Source of the DNA: CAZBEA01 sp964519355
Lineage (GTDB): Bacteria > Patescibacteriota > Microgenomatia > Levybacterales > GWA1-39-11
Reading direction: 5' to 3'
NCBI GenBank assembly: GCA_964519355.1
Contig: CAZFJW010000004.1
Coordinates: 1-33,609 of the forward strand
DNA length: 33,609 nt
The number at the start of each line of letters is the position of its first letter. The first letter of the stretch is position 1. Below, one piece after another: positions 20,204-30,091 of the stretch. The translations under genes and the position numbers were made by a program. The notes under the pieces were generated by a model. The model ran no database searches. It had not been told where the DNA came from and saw only the letters and a list, made by a program, of their open reading frames with translations.

Positions 20204-21379
20204 ATGTCGATAATAGAGAGAAGAATTTTAATGCTCTGGGTAATAGCATCAATTTTTCTCTTCTTATATACTTTTACTCAAGTCGATTTAAGTCTCACAC
20301 TTAGCTCGCTTCCATTTGTTGCAAAAGTACTTTTGGGTTTTCAGTACATTGGATTTTTTAATAGACCGATGTCTTCTCAAATGTATCTTCTTTTAGTTTT
20401 ACTCTTTTCCTCCCTTTACATCTTTACAGTTTTACGAGTTGGGAGAAAGGAGATATCTCAAAAGGGGCTTTTTAAAATTATTTTTGCAATCTGCATACTC
20501 CTTACATTTTCCTATAATGCATTTTCCTACGATATTTTTAACTATATTTTTGATGCAAAAATTGTAACCCATTATCATGAAAATCCCTATATTCACAAAG
20601 CCCTTGATTTTCCCGGTGATCCAATGTTGTCTTTTATGAGGTGGACACACAGGGTCTATCCATATGGACCCGTTTGGCTTGGACTAACTGTTCCATTATC
20701 TTTTATCGGTGCTGGGTTTTTTCTTCCTACCTTCTTTCTTTTTAAAATCCTCGCAGCAGTATCTTATTTTTGTTCTGTATGGTTTTTATACAAAATTGCA
20801 TTAATCGTAAAAAAGGAAAAAGCGCTTCTTACTACTGCAATTTTTGCGCTGAACCCGTTGGTAATTGTAGAATCACTTGTTTCTGCTCATCTTGACATTG
20901 TAATGACTGCGCTTATGTTAATCGCTGTATATTATCTTTTTAGCAAAAAAAATATCAAATCATATTCATTTTTGATACTTTCTATTGGAATAAAGTACGC
21001 ATCAGGATTTTTACTCCCGCTTTTTATTTTTAAAAAATGGATGAAATCGTATTTTTTTGAGGGGGCAATTATATTGCTTTTTATATCAATTATTGCTCAG
21101 GCAATGCGCGCAAATTTACAACCGTGGTATTTTGTAATAATAATGCCGCTTATACCACTTACTCATTTGAAAAGGCCATTGATTGTTAATTTGTTGTTAT
21201 CTACTGCAGGGCTTTTATACTACCTGCCACCCCTGTTTTTTGGTAATTGGAACAAACCAGTCCCTGAACAGCTTAATCTTATTGTTATTACATCCATTTT
21301 TCTCATTGGCGGATACCTTATTTATGAGATTGCTGTCACTGTTGGATTAAAAAAAAAGAAGTGTATAATTACTCTATGA
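20204..21379 (+). CDS. GT-C mannosyltransferase-like membrane protein
   Basis: This 391-residue protein has about ten membrane segments. The loop after the third segment carries SYDIFNYIFDAKI (residues 108-120), HENPYIHKALDF and HRVYPYGPVW (about 149-158). This loop pattern is typical of polyprenol-phosphate-mannose-dependent alpha-mannosyltransferases (DUF2029/GT87-like). The acidic Asp in the SYD loop is the probable catalytic base, placed on the outer face. Donor and acceptor are unknown; polyprenyl-phosphate hexose from the neighbouring GT2 enzyme is the likely donor. It overlaps the next gene by ATGA, suggesting coupled translation. Confidence 0.8.
   Translation: MSIIERRILMLWVIASIFLFLYTFTQVDLSLTLSSLPFVAKVLLGFQYIGFFNRPMSSQMYLLLVLLFSSLYIFTVLRVGRKEISQKGLFKIIFAICILLTFSYNAFSYDIFNYIFDAKIVTHYHENPYIHKALDFPGDPMLSFMRWTHRVYPYGPVWLGLTVPLSFIGAGFFLPTFFLFKILAAVSYFCSVWFLYKIALIVKKEKALLTTAIFALNPLVIVESLVSAHLDIVMTALMLIAVYYLFSKKNIKSYSFLILSIGIKYASGFLLPLFIFKKWMKSYFFEGAIILLFISIIAQAMRANLQPWYFVIIMPLIPLTHLKRPLIVNLLLSTAGLLYYLPPLFFGNWNKPVPEQLNLIVITSIFLIGGYLIYEIAVTVGLKKKKCIITL
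21364..21369 (+). promoter_or_regulatory. Internal -10 box before the 21376 gene
   Basis: TATAAT inside the end of the previous coding region, 6 bases before ATG 21376. It could give an internal leaderless transcript of the downstream glycan genes. Confidence 0.4.
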
Positions 21380-22890
21380 GAAAAGTACTCTCTAAATATT
21401 CTCTGGAGGTAAAGGTTCTTCCAGCTTTCTTGGTTTTATATTTTTTTACACGGCTTTTCAGAATTATGTCGCTTCCTCTTTTTACAGATGAAGCAATTTA
21501 TACACGGTGGAGTCAAATTGCAAGGCATGATGCGGCTTGGAGAATGATTTCTCTTACTGACGGCAAACAACCCTCATTTATCTGGGCACAAATGATATTA
21601 ATTCGATTTCTGGATGACCCACTGCTTGCTGGGAGACTTGTGTCTGTTGGAGCAGGACTGTTTGTAACACTGGGAATGTATTTTTTGGCTAGGGAAATAT
21701 TCAGAAATAGAATTGTCGGTCTCATTGCTGCATTTTTATATATCCTCTTTCCAATGGGTCTTGTGTATGACAGGATGGCTCTTTACGATTCAATGGTCGC
21801 TGCTTTTTGTGTCTGGACTCTTTATTTTCATATTCTTCTATTTAGAAAGAAAAGGTTAGATATTGCACTTATCCATGGAATGATACTAGGGGGGGCAGTA
21901 TTGACAAAAACTTCAGGATTTCTATTTATTTACATGACTCCTTTTTTAATTCTTCTTACGGATTTTAAGAAAAAGCTATGGAAAAAGGAGCTATTTCGAT
22001 GGGGAGGTCTTGTGCTAGTGTCAGTAATCTTTGCATACGGTTATTATTCAATTCTTAGACTTTCTCCGTTCTTCCATATTATTGGAGATAAAAATGCTGT
22101 TTTTGTGTATCCAATTGATGAGTGGTTAGAACATCCAACACGTTTTGTCATGGGAAATTTGAGCGGAATGGGTGATTGGGCTTTTGGATACTTATCACTT
22201 CCAGTTATTGCATTTGCACTCTTTTCTCTTTTCATTGAGTGGAAGAAGTATATTGGCGAGAAGATGCTTCTTTTTCTTTGGTTTTTCTTTCCGTTCTTAG
22301 GTCTTGCAACATTTGGAAAAGTGTTATATCCAAGATTTATTTTCTTTATGCTTCTGCCGATTTTGATTCTTGCTTCGTACGGCCTTTACTTAACACTCCT
22401 TCGTTTCCAAAAATCATGGATGAGAATGCTGATTATTTTTATTGCAATTGCTGTTTTTGTAAGAGCTGATTTCTATATTCTCACAAATTTCGCAATGGCG
22501 CCAATACCAAAGGCTGATTTATATCAATATATTAATGGATGGCCAGCAGGTGGTGGTGTTAGTGAGATTATTAAAATTTTATCCGAGGAGGCAAAAAAAG
22601 GAAAAATATATGTTGCTTCTGAGGGGACATTTGGATCACTGCCAACGTATGCCGTCGAGATTTACTTGTGGGACAATAACAACGTAGAAAAAGAAGGAAT
22701 ATATCCTTTGCCTAAAATTTTACCCAACAATCTGTTCGAAAAAGCCATGGAAATGCCTACATTTTTCATTGTCAATGAATCAGATTCACCTCCTCCCTTA
22801 TGGCCGCTTGAAGAGATTGGTGTGTTTCAAAAAGGAGTGGGCAATCATTACATGAGACTCTATAAGGTTTCACCTAAAAATGAAACATAA
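21376..22890 (+). CDS. PMT/ArnT-like GT-C glycosyltransferase
   Basis: This 504-residue protein has a membrane helix, then LPLFTDEAIYTRW with the Asp-Glu pair at residues 38-39, the catalytic first-loop motif of the dolichyl-phosphate-mannose-protein mannosyltransferase/ArnT family. GKQPSFIWAQ and RLVSVGAGL follow, where the family has KPPL and R-S/L. About eleven membrane segments precede a C-terminal extracytoplasmic domain of about 115 residues. It should transfer a sugar from a polyprenyl-phosphate donor on the outer face. ATG 21376 is chosen over a GTG five codons upstream because of the ATGA overlap and the -10 box 6 bases upstream. Confidence 0.85.
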   Translation: MRKVLSKYSLEVKVLPAFLVLYFFTRLFRIMSLPLFTDEAIYTRWSQIARHDAAWRMISLTDGKQPSFIWAQMILIRFLDDPLLAGRLVSVGAGLFVTLGMYFLAREIFRNRIVGLIAAFLYILFPMGLVYDRMALYDSMVAAFCVWTLYFHILLFRKKRLDIALIHGMILGGAVLTKTSGFLFIYMTPFLILLTDFKKKLWKKELFRWGGLVLVSVIFAYGYYSILRLSPFFHIIGDKNAVFVYPIDEWLEHPTRFVMGNLSGMGDWAFGYLSLPVIAFALFSLFIEWKKYIGEKMLLFLWFFFPFLGLATFGKVLYPRFIFFMLLPILILASYGLYLTLLRFQKSWMRMLIIFIAIAVFVRADFYILTNFAMAPIPKADLYQYINGWPAGGGVSEIIKILSEEAKKGKIYVASEGTFGSLPTYAVEIYLWDNNNVEKEGIYPLPKILPNNLFEKAMEMPTFFIVNESDSPPPLWPLEEIGVFQKGVGNHYMRLYKVSPKNET

Positions 22891-24550
22891 ATCCCTTATT
22901 GCGCAAACTATTACTCATCCGCTTTTTTACATAATTCTTGTGTCAATTATTCCTACTTTACCTCTCTTTTTAACTGGATTACTCATTCATACCCATGATG
23001 GTCTCGTTCATCTTCCACGGCTCGCAGAATTCTACAAAGCACTCTCTGATGGTCAATTTCCTGTACGGTGGGCTGGGGATCTTAATTACCATTATGGATT
23101 GCCGCTTTTTAACTTTATCTATCATTTGCCGTATTATGTAGGATCTCTTTTTCTATTTTTAGGAGCAGGACTTGTTGTTGCATTTAAGTTATCTTTGGCT
23201 CTGAGCTTTATACTTTCCGGAATTTTTATGTATATATTTGCAAAGATTTTTTTCGAAGATACCAACAAGGCACTTCTTGTAACCATTCTTTATCAGTTCG
23301 CCCCATTTAGAATTGTTGAGATCTTGGTGCGAGGTAGTTATGGAGAGGTATACACGTATGCATTTTTGCCTCTTGTTCTTTATGGTATTTTTCTAACAAT
23401 TAAAAAACCCTCGGCATTTTCTGTTGGAATAATATCCTTGGCTTCAGCATTGCTAATTATTTCTCATAATTCAGTGAGTCTTCTATTTTTTGGGGTATCG
23501 GCATTTTTTGTGCTTATTTTTGCAAGAACATTTAAAAAAATTGCCTTATGTGCTTTTGGCATGGTGTTGGGGTTGATAACTGCTGCGTATTATTGGGTAC
23601 CTGCACTTCTTGAGCATAAGTACACCTATGGGGATTTGTATATGCAGGATTTATATCGAAGTCATTTTGTTCCTTTTCAGAATTTTTTTATTCCGAATTT
23701 ACTTAATTCAAAAAGTTTAGATATTGGAGCAGTAAATATACATATAGGAATTTTCCATACAATTGCTATTATTTTAGCGCTTGGAAGTCTTATTCAATAC
23801 AAATTTTCTAACAAACAAGACAAGAGAATATATCTTTTTTCATTCACCATTCTCATCGCTTCATTTTTTTTCATGACAGAGATATCAAGACCTATTTGGG
23901 ATAGTGGATTTAATCTTATTCGCCAATTTCAATTCCCTTGGCGTTTCTTGTCGCTTGTTGTTTTTGCCTCTTCGCTGCTCGGATTTACGTTTTTTCAAAT
24001 ACCAGCATTTCGACAAAAAACAACGATTATTGGTCTTATTTTCTTTATTATTTTAACGGTATCTTTTTATTTTAAGGCACAAGAAGGGTATGATAGGGTA
24101 AATGAGTCAGTATATTGGGATTTTGCGTTAAATACTACTTATTATGGGGAGACAGATATTGTTTGGTCTGATGGCCTTCAAAAAGAATATCCGAAAAATC
24201 CAGTAGATTTTATTGCTGGTGATGGGAAAATACAAGACTACACAAGAAAATCAAATACAAGGGAATACACAGTCTTTGCAAATTCAGACTCTACTATTGT
24301 TGATCACACGCATTACTTTCCTGGATGGCGCGTCTTTGTTGATGGAAAAAAAACCCCAATTGAATTTCAAGACCAAAATTACAGAGGGCAATTAACATTT
24401 AAAATTCCGCAAGGCTCACATTCTGTAATAGCAGTATTTCAAGAAAGTAAAACTCGCCTTCTATCTGACATATTCTCAATTGTTGGTTTACTCATAACAA
24501 TGCTACTGTTTTTAACACTTCCCATAAAGCACTTCAATGAAAAAAAATAG
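22880..24550 (+). CDS. PTPS-related (PF10131-type) membrane protein, paralog 1
   Basis: This 556-residue protein has about eleven membrane segments. The first extracytoplasmic loop contains HTHDGLVHLPR (D40-G-x-x-H44) and DGQFPVRW, then YGLPLFNF and LPYYVG. This is the signature of the membrane family annotated as 6-pyruvoyl-tetrahydropterin-synthase-related, thought to be GT-C-type glycosyltransferases. The name reflects a historical domain label, not pterin chemistry. RGSYGEVYTYAFLPL lies in a later loop. The C-terminal ~110 residues form a beta domain with HYFPGWRVFVDGKK, also seen in the two paralogs downstream. It overlaps the preceding gene by 11 bases, with no Shine-Dalgarno. Confidence 0.85.
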   Translation: MKHKSLIAQTITHPLFYIILVSIIPTLPLFLTGLLIHTHDGLVHLPRLAEFYKALSDGQFPVRWAGDLNYHYGLPLFNFIYHLPYYVGSLFLFLGAGLVVAFKLSLALSFILSGIFMYIFAKIFFEDTNKALLVTILYQFAPFRIVEILVRGSYGEVYTYAFLPLVLYGIFLTIKKPSAFSVGIISLASALLIISHNSVSLLFFGVSAFFVLIFARTFKKIALCAFGMVLGLITAAYYWVPALLEHKYTYGDLYMQDLYRSHFVPFQNFFIPNLLNSKSLDIGAVNIHIGIFHTIAIILALGSLIQYKFSNKQDKRIYLFSFTILIASFFFMTEISRPIWDSGFNLIRQFQFPWRFLSLVVFASSLLGFTFFQIPAFRQKTTIIGLIFFIILTVSFYFKAQEGYDRVNESVYWDFALNTTYYGETDIVWSDGLQKEYPKNPVDFIAGDGKIQDYTRKSNTREYTVFANSDSTIVDHTHYFPGWRVFVDGKKTPIEFQDQNYRGQLTFKIPQGSHSVIAVFQESKTRLLSDIFSIVGLLITMLLFLTLPIKHFNEKK

Positions 24551-26894
24551 CTTATTGTTTGCGCTGGTTTTTTTTGTGTTCCTGGCATTGATATTATTTA
24601 AAGATTTTTTCCTAAAAGGATATCTGCCATTGCCTTTTGATCTGCTTGTTTCGGAATACTCACCTTATAAATATGAGTCATATTTAGGGTATAACCCAGG
24701 GTCGTATCCTAATAAAGCTCAATATTTTGATGTAGTTCGCCAGATGTATCCGTGGAAAAGCTTCGTAATTCAGAGTCTCAAGAACTTTGATATTCCTTTC
24801 TGGAATCCATATAATTTTTCAGGAACACCAATGCTGGCCAATAATCAGTCAGCAATTTTTTATCCCACAAATGTTCTATTTCTTCTTTTACCAAGAAATA
24901 TTTCTTGGGTGATATATCTTTTTCTTCAACCTGTTCTGGCTTCATTTTTCACTTATATTTTTGCAAGGTCCATAAAATTATCAGTCTTTGCCTCACTTTT
25001 TTCAGGAGTGGCATTTGGTTTTGGACTATTTATGGCAAGTTTTTTTGAGTATGGAATTGTTGGGCATACCATTTTGTGGCTTCCATTATTGCTGTATGGA
25101 GCAGAGAAGATGTCGAGTAAAAAGCCGCTTGTTGGATTCATGCTTATAGTTTTAGGCGTTACTTGCTCGTTTTTAGCAGGGCATCTGCAATTATTTTTTC
25201 TGAGTTTTGGATTCTTTTGGGGATATGTATTTTTGAAAGCATTGTTCAATAGAAAAGACAAAATTATTTTTTCTACAATATTTGTATCAGTTTTAACATT
25301 AGGATTTTGGTCATTTTTAATTTCTCAAATCTTTGAATTGATTCGGTATTCTGCAAGAGTTTCTCATACACATTCAGATCTGATGCGTTTATTGATCCAG
25401 CCAAAGGAATTTGTTTTATTCTTTAGTCCTGATTTTTTCGGCAACCCAGTTACAAGAAATTACATGCTGCCTGATTCTTATCCTGGAAATGCTGTATATA
25501 TTGGACTGGCTGGAATATTTTTTACAATTATTGCTTTGTGTAACTGGAAAAGTAATGTACGCATTAAAATATTTTCCATTCTTCTCTTATTAAGTTTTTT
25601 GATTACTACTAAAAATCCAATAAGTTTTGTATTTTACAAAATTCCATTTTCTTTCATAACATCTTCTTCACCAAGCAATGCACTCTTTCTTGTAAGTTTT
25701 TTAGGAGCAATACTTGCGGGTTTTGGAGTTGATAGTTTTTTAAGCAAAAAAATAAAAATTAAAGAGATTGCTATTTTTATTACAGCCTTATTATTTTCAG
25801 TTATCTTTGCATTGTTTTTTCATGATGAATTTATCAAAAAAAGTTTGATATATACAATTGGACTTTCTATTGCGGTCTTATCTATTGTTATTTTTTCTTG
25901 GATAAAGCCAGGTTTTAAAAAGTTTGTGTGCTGTTTTTTATTGATTATACTTTTTGCAGATCTATTTTACTTTTTCAATAAATTCAATCCTTTTAGTCCG
26001 AGTGCTTTTGCATTTCCGCAAACCGAAGTTATTAAATTCTTACAAAAAAATGCAGGGATTAATAGGGTATGGGGCTATGGATTTGCGTCTTTAGATTCAA
26101 ATATCGAAACTCAAAATGCAATCTACTCAACAAATGGGTATGATCCACTCTATCCAAAGTGGTACGGAGAGTTTATAAACTCATCCAAAGACGGCAAAAT
26201 TCTAAGTTCATTTAATGAGACAACAAGATCGAATGCGTTTTTGACACCTGGTTTTGGCGAAGAAGATATGATGCAAAATACGAATCGACTAAGAGTAATG
26301 GATACACTAGGGGTAAAATACATTCTTGATCGAAAAGAAAATGGATCAACTGAGAAAACGTTCCCAAGCAGCAGGTTCAAAAAGGTATTTGAAAAAAATG
26401 GATGGTTTATATATGAAAACCTGCTTGCTGCTCCTAGAATATTTTATACATCAGGGCTTGTAACTGTGAAAGATAAAAAGCAGTTCGAACAAGTCTTTTT
26501 TTCCGATTCATTTGATTCATCGGAAAGTGCAGTTGTTATCGCTGAAAATATAATTTCAGAAAAAGAAAATAAAACAAAAGTTCAAATTGAGAACCTTATT
26601 TACAAACCAAATACAATCGAATTTGATATTTCACCTGCGCAAGAAGGTTTTGTCATAATTTCAGATACATGGTATCCAAGATGGGAAGTAAAAAATCCAA
26701 AAAATATTAAAATTCTTAAAGCGAATTATGCATTTCGTGCTATACCAATTGACAAGAACACACATCACGTAGAATTAGAATATAATGGAGGAATACGAGC
26801 GGGAAATATATATGATATTTTGACTGCTTCGCTTTCAGTAATATCACTCGTTCTTTTAACTGGTTATGGTTATAGAATTTATAAAAAGAAATAA
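24537..26894 (+). CDS. YfhO-family membrane protein
   Basis: This 785-residue protein has about twelve to thirteen membrane segments and a large C-terminal extracytoplasmic part. The first loop has FDVVRQMYPWK, then IPFWNPYNFSGTPML and SAIFYPTN (about residues 64-112), which are hallmark motifs of YfhO proteins. YfhO of Gram-positive bacteria is linked to glycosylation of lipoteichoic acid and is regarded as a GT-C glycosyltransferase. The C-terminal domain includes ILDRKEN, WFIYENLLAAPRIFY and DTWYPRWEV, like the end domain of the PTPS-related neighbours. It overlaps the previous gene by 14 bases and the next by 29. Confidence 0.88.
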   Translation: MKKNSLLFALVFFVFLALILFKDFFLKGYLPLPFDLLVSEYSPYKYESYLGYNPGSYPNKAQYFDVVRQMYPWKSFVIQSLKNFDIPFWNPYNFSGTPMLANNQSAIFYPTNVLFLLLPRNISWVIYLFLQPVLASFFTYIFARSIKLSVFASLFSGVAFGFGLFMASFFEYGIVGHTILWLPLLLYGAEKMSSKKPLVGFMLIVLGVTCSFLAGHLQLFFLSFGFFWGYVFLKALFNRKDKIIFSTIFVSVLTLGFWSFLISQIFELIRYSARVSHTHSDLMRLLIQPKEFVLFFSPDFFGNPVTRNYMLPDSYPGNAVYIGLAGIFFTIIALCNWKSNVRIKIFSILLLLSFLITTKNPISFVFYKIPFSFITSSSPSNALFLVSFLGAILAGFGVDSFLSKKIKIKEIAIFITALLFSVIFALFFHDEFIKKSLIYTIGLSIAVLSIVIFSWIKPGFKKFVCCFLLIILFADLFYFFNKFNPFSPSAFAFPQTEVIKFLQKNAGINRVWGYGFASLDSNIETQNAIYSTNGYDPLYPKWYGEFINSSKDGKILSSFNETTRSNAFLTPGFGEEDMMQNTNRLRVMDTLGVKYILDRKENGSTEKTFPSSRFKKVFEKNGWFIYENLLAAPRIFYTSGLVTVKDKKQFEQVFFSDSFDSSESAVVIAENIISEKENKTKVQIENLIYKPNTIEFDISPAQEGFVIISDTWYPRWEVKNPKNIKILKANYAFRAIPIDKNTHHVELEYNGGIRAGNIYDILTASLSVISLVLLTGYGYRIYKKK

Positions 26895-28563
26895 AGCAGC
26901 TCTGATCTATTTTGCAATTTTTTTCCTGGCAGTTTATTTGCGTCTTTTTGAGTTCGGACAAGTACCCAATGGGCTTTATCAGGATGAAACTGCAATAGGT
27001 TTCAATGCGTATTCAATACTTGAAACAGGAAAAGACGAATACAGTAAGAATTTTCCGCTATATTTCAAATCGTTCGGAGATTATAAGCTGCCTGTGTATA
27101 TATACCTTACAATTATCCCGGTTAAGATTTTTGGTTTGACTGACTTTACTCCTAGAGTGGCTTCAGTAGTATTTAGTATATTAACAGTCGGGTTATTCTA
27201 CTTTTTCGTAAGAAGACTCACTAGGAATACAGTACTTGCACTGATTTCGATGCTGCTATTGGCAATTAATCCTTGGCATCTTCATTATGGAAGAGCAACT
27301 TTTGAAGTGAGTGTTGCCTTATTTTTCTTTTTACTAGGTTCATTTCTACTTATTGGGGGGAAAAAAAACATGTTCATCTCAATGCTTGGGGTAGGATGCT
27401 TTATTGTCGCGCTTTATACTTATAATTTGACACGTCTTCTTTCTCCTGCGCTATTATTACTTGTTTTTTCTTATAACATAAAAGAGTGGAAAAAGGTGAC
27501 ACTGGCACATAAGGGTATTATTGCAGGCACGGTCATAGTTGGTTTTATTCCACTGCTTTTATCAATTTTGAGTCCAGAGGGGGTGCATTCTGCGAGTGGA
27601 ACTCTTATCACTTCAAGCGCTGCCATTCAGGCGCCACTTTTGGAACTTAGAAGTTATATGATAGGAACCCCAATTTTATTCCAAAAATTATTTTTCTCTC
27701 AGTTTGCTTTAACTGGATGGGAGTATATAAGACACATTGCTGCGTATGGATCGTTTGATTTTTACTTTTTAAATGGATCATTACATGGCAATCATGGTAT
27801 TGGAAATTTCGGACAGTTTTATTTGTTTGAAGTTTTCACAATTCTTACCGGTTTGATATTGGCGTTTATTAAAAAAGAAAAATGGAGGAGTTTTTTGATT
27901 TTCTGGGGAATTATCGTTGTGGCTGTTTGTGCATTTACACGAGAAGCACCTCATGCTACTCGAAGCTTTTTTCTTATTCTTCCTTTTATTATTTTTTCAG
28001 CATACGGATTGATAGTTATTATTAAGTTAATTAGTAATATGCCAAGAAAAATTGGGGTTATAGGTGGATTATTTATTTGCTTATTTTGTTCGTATAACAT
28101 TGTTTATTACTTTTCTTCATATTATGAAAGGTTCCCAATTTTTTATGCAAAAAGCTGGAGATCAAAAGATAGAGTTTTGAGTGATTTCATCAAAGATCAT
28201 AATATGAAATATGAAAAAGTTGTTGTCGATGAAGCAGCGGGCATACCATACACGTCTTTGTTGTATTACTTAGGATATTCTCCCGAAGATTTTCAAAGAA
28301 CAGTGCAGAGAGAAGAAGACGATTCAGAGGGTTTTTCTAAAGTAAAATCGTTCGGAAAATTCGAATTTAGAAAAATTGATTGGAATAAAGATCTTGCATC
28401 GGATAAGACGCTTTTTATTACAACATTCGAAAATCGCCCAGAAGAAAAATATATCGTGGATAAAATCTTATATCCGCAGAGGCCAGTAGTGATTAATGTT
28501 GGACAAGAAATTCACCAATTTCCTGTTACAGATGTAGCATATGTTCTTGTTGAAAAAAAATAA
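26866..28563 (+). CDS. Second PMT/ArnT-like GT-C glycosyltransferase
   Basis: This 565-residue protein has NGLYQDETAIGFNAYSI with the catalytic-type Asp-Glu at residues 40-41 after the first helix. FGDYKLPVYIYL matches the KxP turn of the family, and RVASVVFSIL and NPWHLHYGRATFEV follow. About eleven membrane segments precede an extracytoplasmic tail containing DEAAGIPYTSLLYYLGY. It is a polyprenyl-phosphate-sugar-dependent glycosyltransferase by family; donor and acceptor are unknown. The start at 26866 overlaps the yfhO-like gene by 29 bases; no better start with a Shine-Dalgarno exists. Confidence 0.85.
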   Translation: MVIEFIKRNKAALIYFAIFFLAVYLRLFEFGQVPNGLYQDETAIGFNAYSILETGKDEYSKNFPLYFKSFGDYKLPVYIYLTIIPVKIFGLTDFTPRVASVVFSILTVGLFYFFVRRLTRNTVLALISMLLLAINPWHLHYGRATFEVSVALFFFLLGSFLLIGGKKNMFISMLGVGCFIVALYTYNLTRLLSPALLLLVFSYNIKEWKKVTLAHKGIIAGTVIVGFIPLLLSILSPEGVHSASGTLITSSAAIQAPLLELRSYMIGTPILFQKLFFSQFALTGWEYIRHIAAYGSFDFYFLNGSLHGNHGIGNFGQFYLFEVFTILTGLILAFIKKEKWRSFLIFWGIIVVAVCAFTREAPHATRSFFLILPFIIFSAYGLIVIIKLISNMPRKIGVIGGLFICLFCSYNIVYYFSSYYERFPIFYAKSWRSKDRVLSDFIKDHNMKYEKVVVDEAAGIPYTSLLYYLGYSPEDFQRTVQREEDDSEGFSKVKSFGKFEFRKIDWNKDLASDKTLFITTFENRPEEKYIVDKILYPQRPVVINVGQEIHQFPVTDVAYVLVEKK

Positions 28564-30091
28564 CATACTTTGGCTTATACTCATTCTTATAGTATTGGCG
28601 CCGTCTCTTTATGGAATTTTCCACCAAGGATTTTTTGTGAGTGATGATGGGAATTGGATGGTTATTCGATTCTCAGCATTTTACCAATCACTTCGCGAAG
28701 GACAATTTCCGGTAAGATTTCTTACAAGATTAAACAATGGTTATGGGTATCCAGTCTCAAATTTTCTTTATCCTGGATTTCTATATTTAGGAGTCCCTTT
28801 TAAGGTTATCGGATTAAATTCACTCGAAGTCATTAAATTATTAATGGCCATTTTCATGGGATCGGGAATAATTTTTTCATTTTTGTGGCTAAGAAAGTTT
28901 TTCGATTCCTATTCATCTTTCATCGGGGCTTTCGTTTATACATATCTCCCATACCATTTGTATAATTTATACACGAGGGGCTCTGTCGGGGAGCTAATGA
29001 GCCTCGGAGTTCTCCCATTTGTTCTTTGGTCAATAGAGAAAAAGTCGCATATACTTACGAGCATAGGAATTTTCTTGATTTTGGTTTCCCACAACACTCT
29101 TGCTGTACTTTTTCTTATTTTAATTGGACTTTATATTTTGGTGAGAAGGGTAACTCGTTTGGCTATTTTTCCTATTGTAACAGGATTTTTACTCTCTTCA
29201 TTCTTTACAATCCCAGCAGTATATGATTTAAGATTTACTAAGTTTACAGATACTGAAGTTTCCAATCCTCTAGATCATTTTGCCAAATTACCACTCATAG
29301 GATTTATTTGTTTGGCAATGCTTTTTTTATCTGGTGTAAGTTTTTTGGGATCAAAAGCGAGAAAGCACGGCTCTGTAGCCAAAAACCTTGAATACTTATT
29401 TTTTGTCCTTCTTGTTGTTTCGATAATTCTCTCAGGGTCAATTAGCTTAGTTTTTTGGAAAGTTTTTCCTGCTTCATGGATTCAATTTCCTTTTAGATTT
29501 TTATCAATTTCAGTAATAAGTACCGCCTTTTTGAGTGCATATGTTATGTATCACTTTATTCCAAGACTTCGTCTTTTTGTAGGGGTATGTATTCTTGTAA
29601 TCACTTTGTCATTTTCACTTGGATTTCTTTTCCCTCATGGTTATGACAAAAATGAAATTGGATTTTATGATACAAATGAATCTCTCACTACGACTCATGA
29701 TGAATATATGCCAAAAACAGTAAAAAATCCTATGCAGATAAAACTTGCAAATATTGTTGAAGTTGTAAACGGAGAAATGTTAGTCGAGGATATTAAGAGC
29801 GATTCAAATCAAGTTAATTTTAAAGTTCTTGCAAAAACCAATGGGGTCATGAAGATAAATAGAGTATATTTCCCTGGTTGGAATGTAAACATTGACAATG
29901 GCAGGGAAATTATTCCCTACACAAAAGATGATGGATTTATGTATATAGCGATTTTAAGAGGAAGTCATACTGTTAATGCTACATTTTCAGAAACACCTGT
30001 TCGTTCTATTGCAGACGCACTCTTGCTGGCAGGAGTTTTTCTTCTTCTATTACCTTTAGGAAGAGCTCTGTATTATAAAATTATTAAATGA
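28541..30091 (+). CDS. PTPS-related membrane protein, paralog 2
   Basis: This 516-residue paralog of the 22880 and 30088 genes has, in its first loop, SDDGNWMVIRF (residues 34-44), EGQFPVRF, NGYGYPVSNF and a later TRGSVGELMSLGVLPF. The His of the D-G-x-x-H motif in paralog 1 is not present; this copy has DDGNW. About eleven membrane segments are followed by a C-terminal beta domain with VYFPGWNVNID, and a final helix. It is a probable GT-C glycosyltransferase of the same type with a different substrate. It overlaps the previous gene by 23 bases and the next by ATGA. Confidence 0.85.
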   Translation: MFLLKKNNILWLILILIVLAPSLYGIFHQGFFVSDDGNWMVIRFSAFYQSLREGQFPVRFLTRLNNGYGYPVSNFLYPGFLYLGVPFKVIGLNSLEVIKLLMAIFMGSGIIFSFLWLRKFFDSYSSFIGAFVYTYLPYHLYNLYTRGSVGELMSLGVLPFVLWSIEKKSHILTSIGIFLILVSHNTLAVLFLILIGLYILVRRVTRLAIFPIVTGFLLSSFFTIPAVYDLRFTKFTDTEVSNPLDHFAKLPLIGFICLAMLFLSGVSFLGSKARKHGSVAKNLEYLFFVLLVVSIILSGSISLVFWKVFPASWIQFPFRFLSISVISTAFLSAYVMYHFIPRLRLFVGVCILVITLSFSLGFLFPHGYDKNEIGFYDTNESLTTTHDEYMPKTVKNPMQIKLANIVEVVNGEMLVEDIKSDSNQVNFKVLAKTNGVMKINRVYFPGWNVNIDNGREIIPYTKDDGFMYIAILRGSHTVNATFSETPVRSIADALLLAGVFLLLLPLGRALYYKIIK

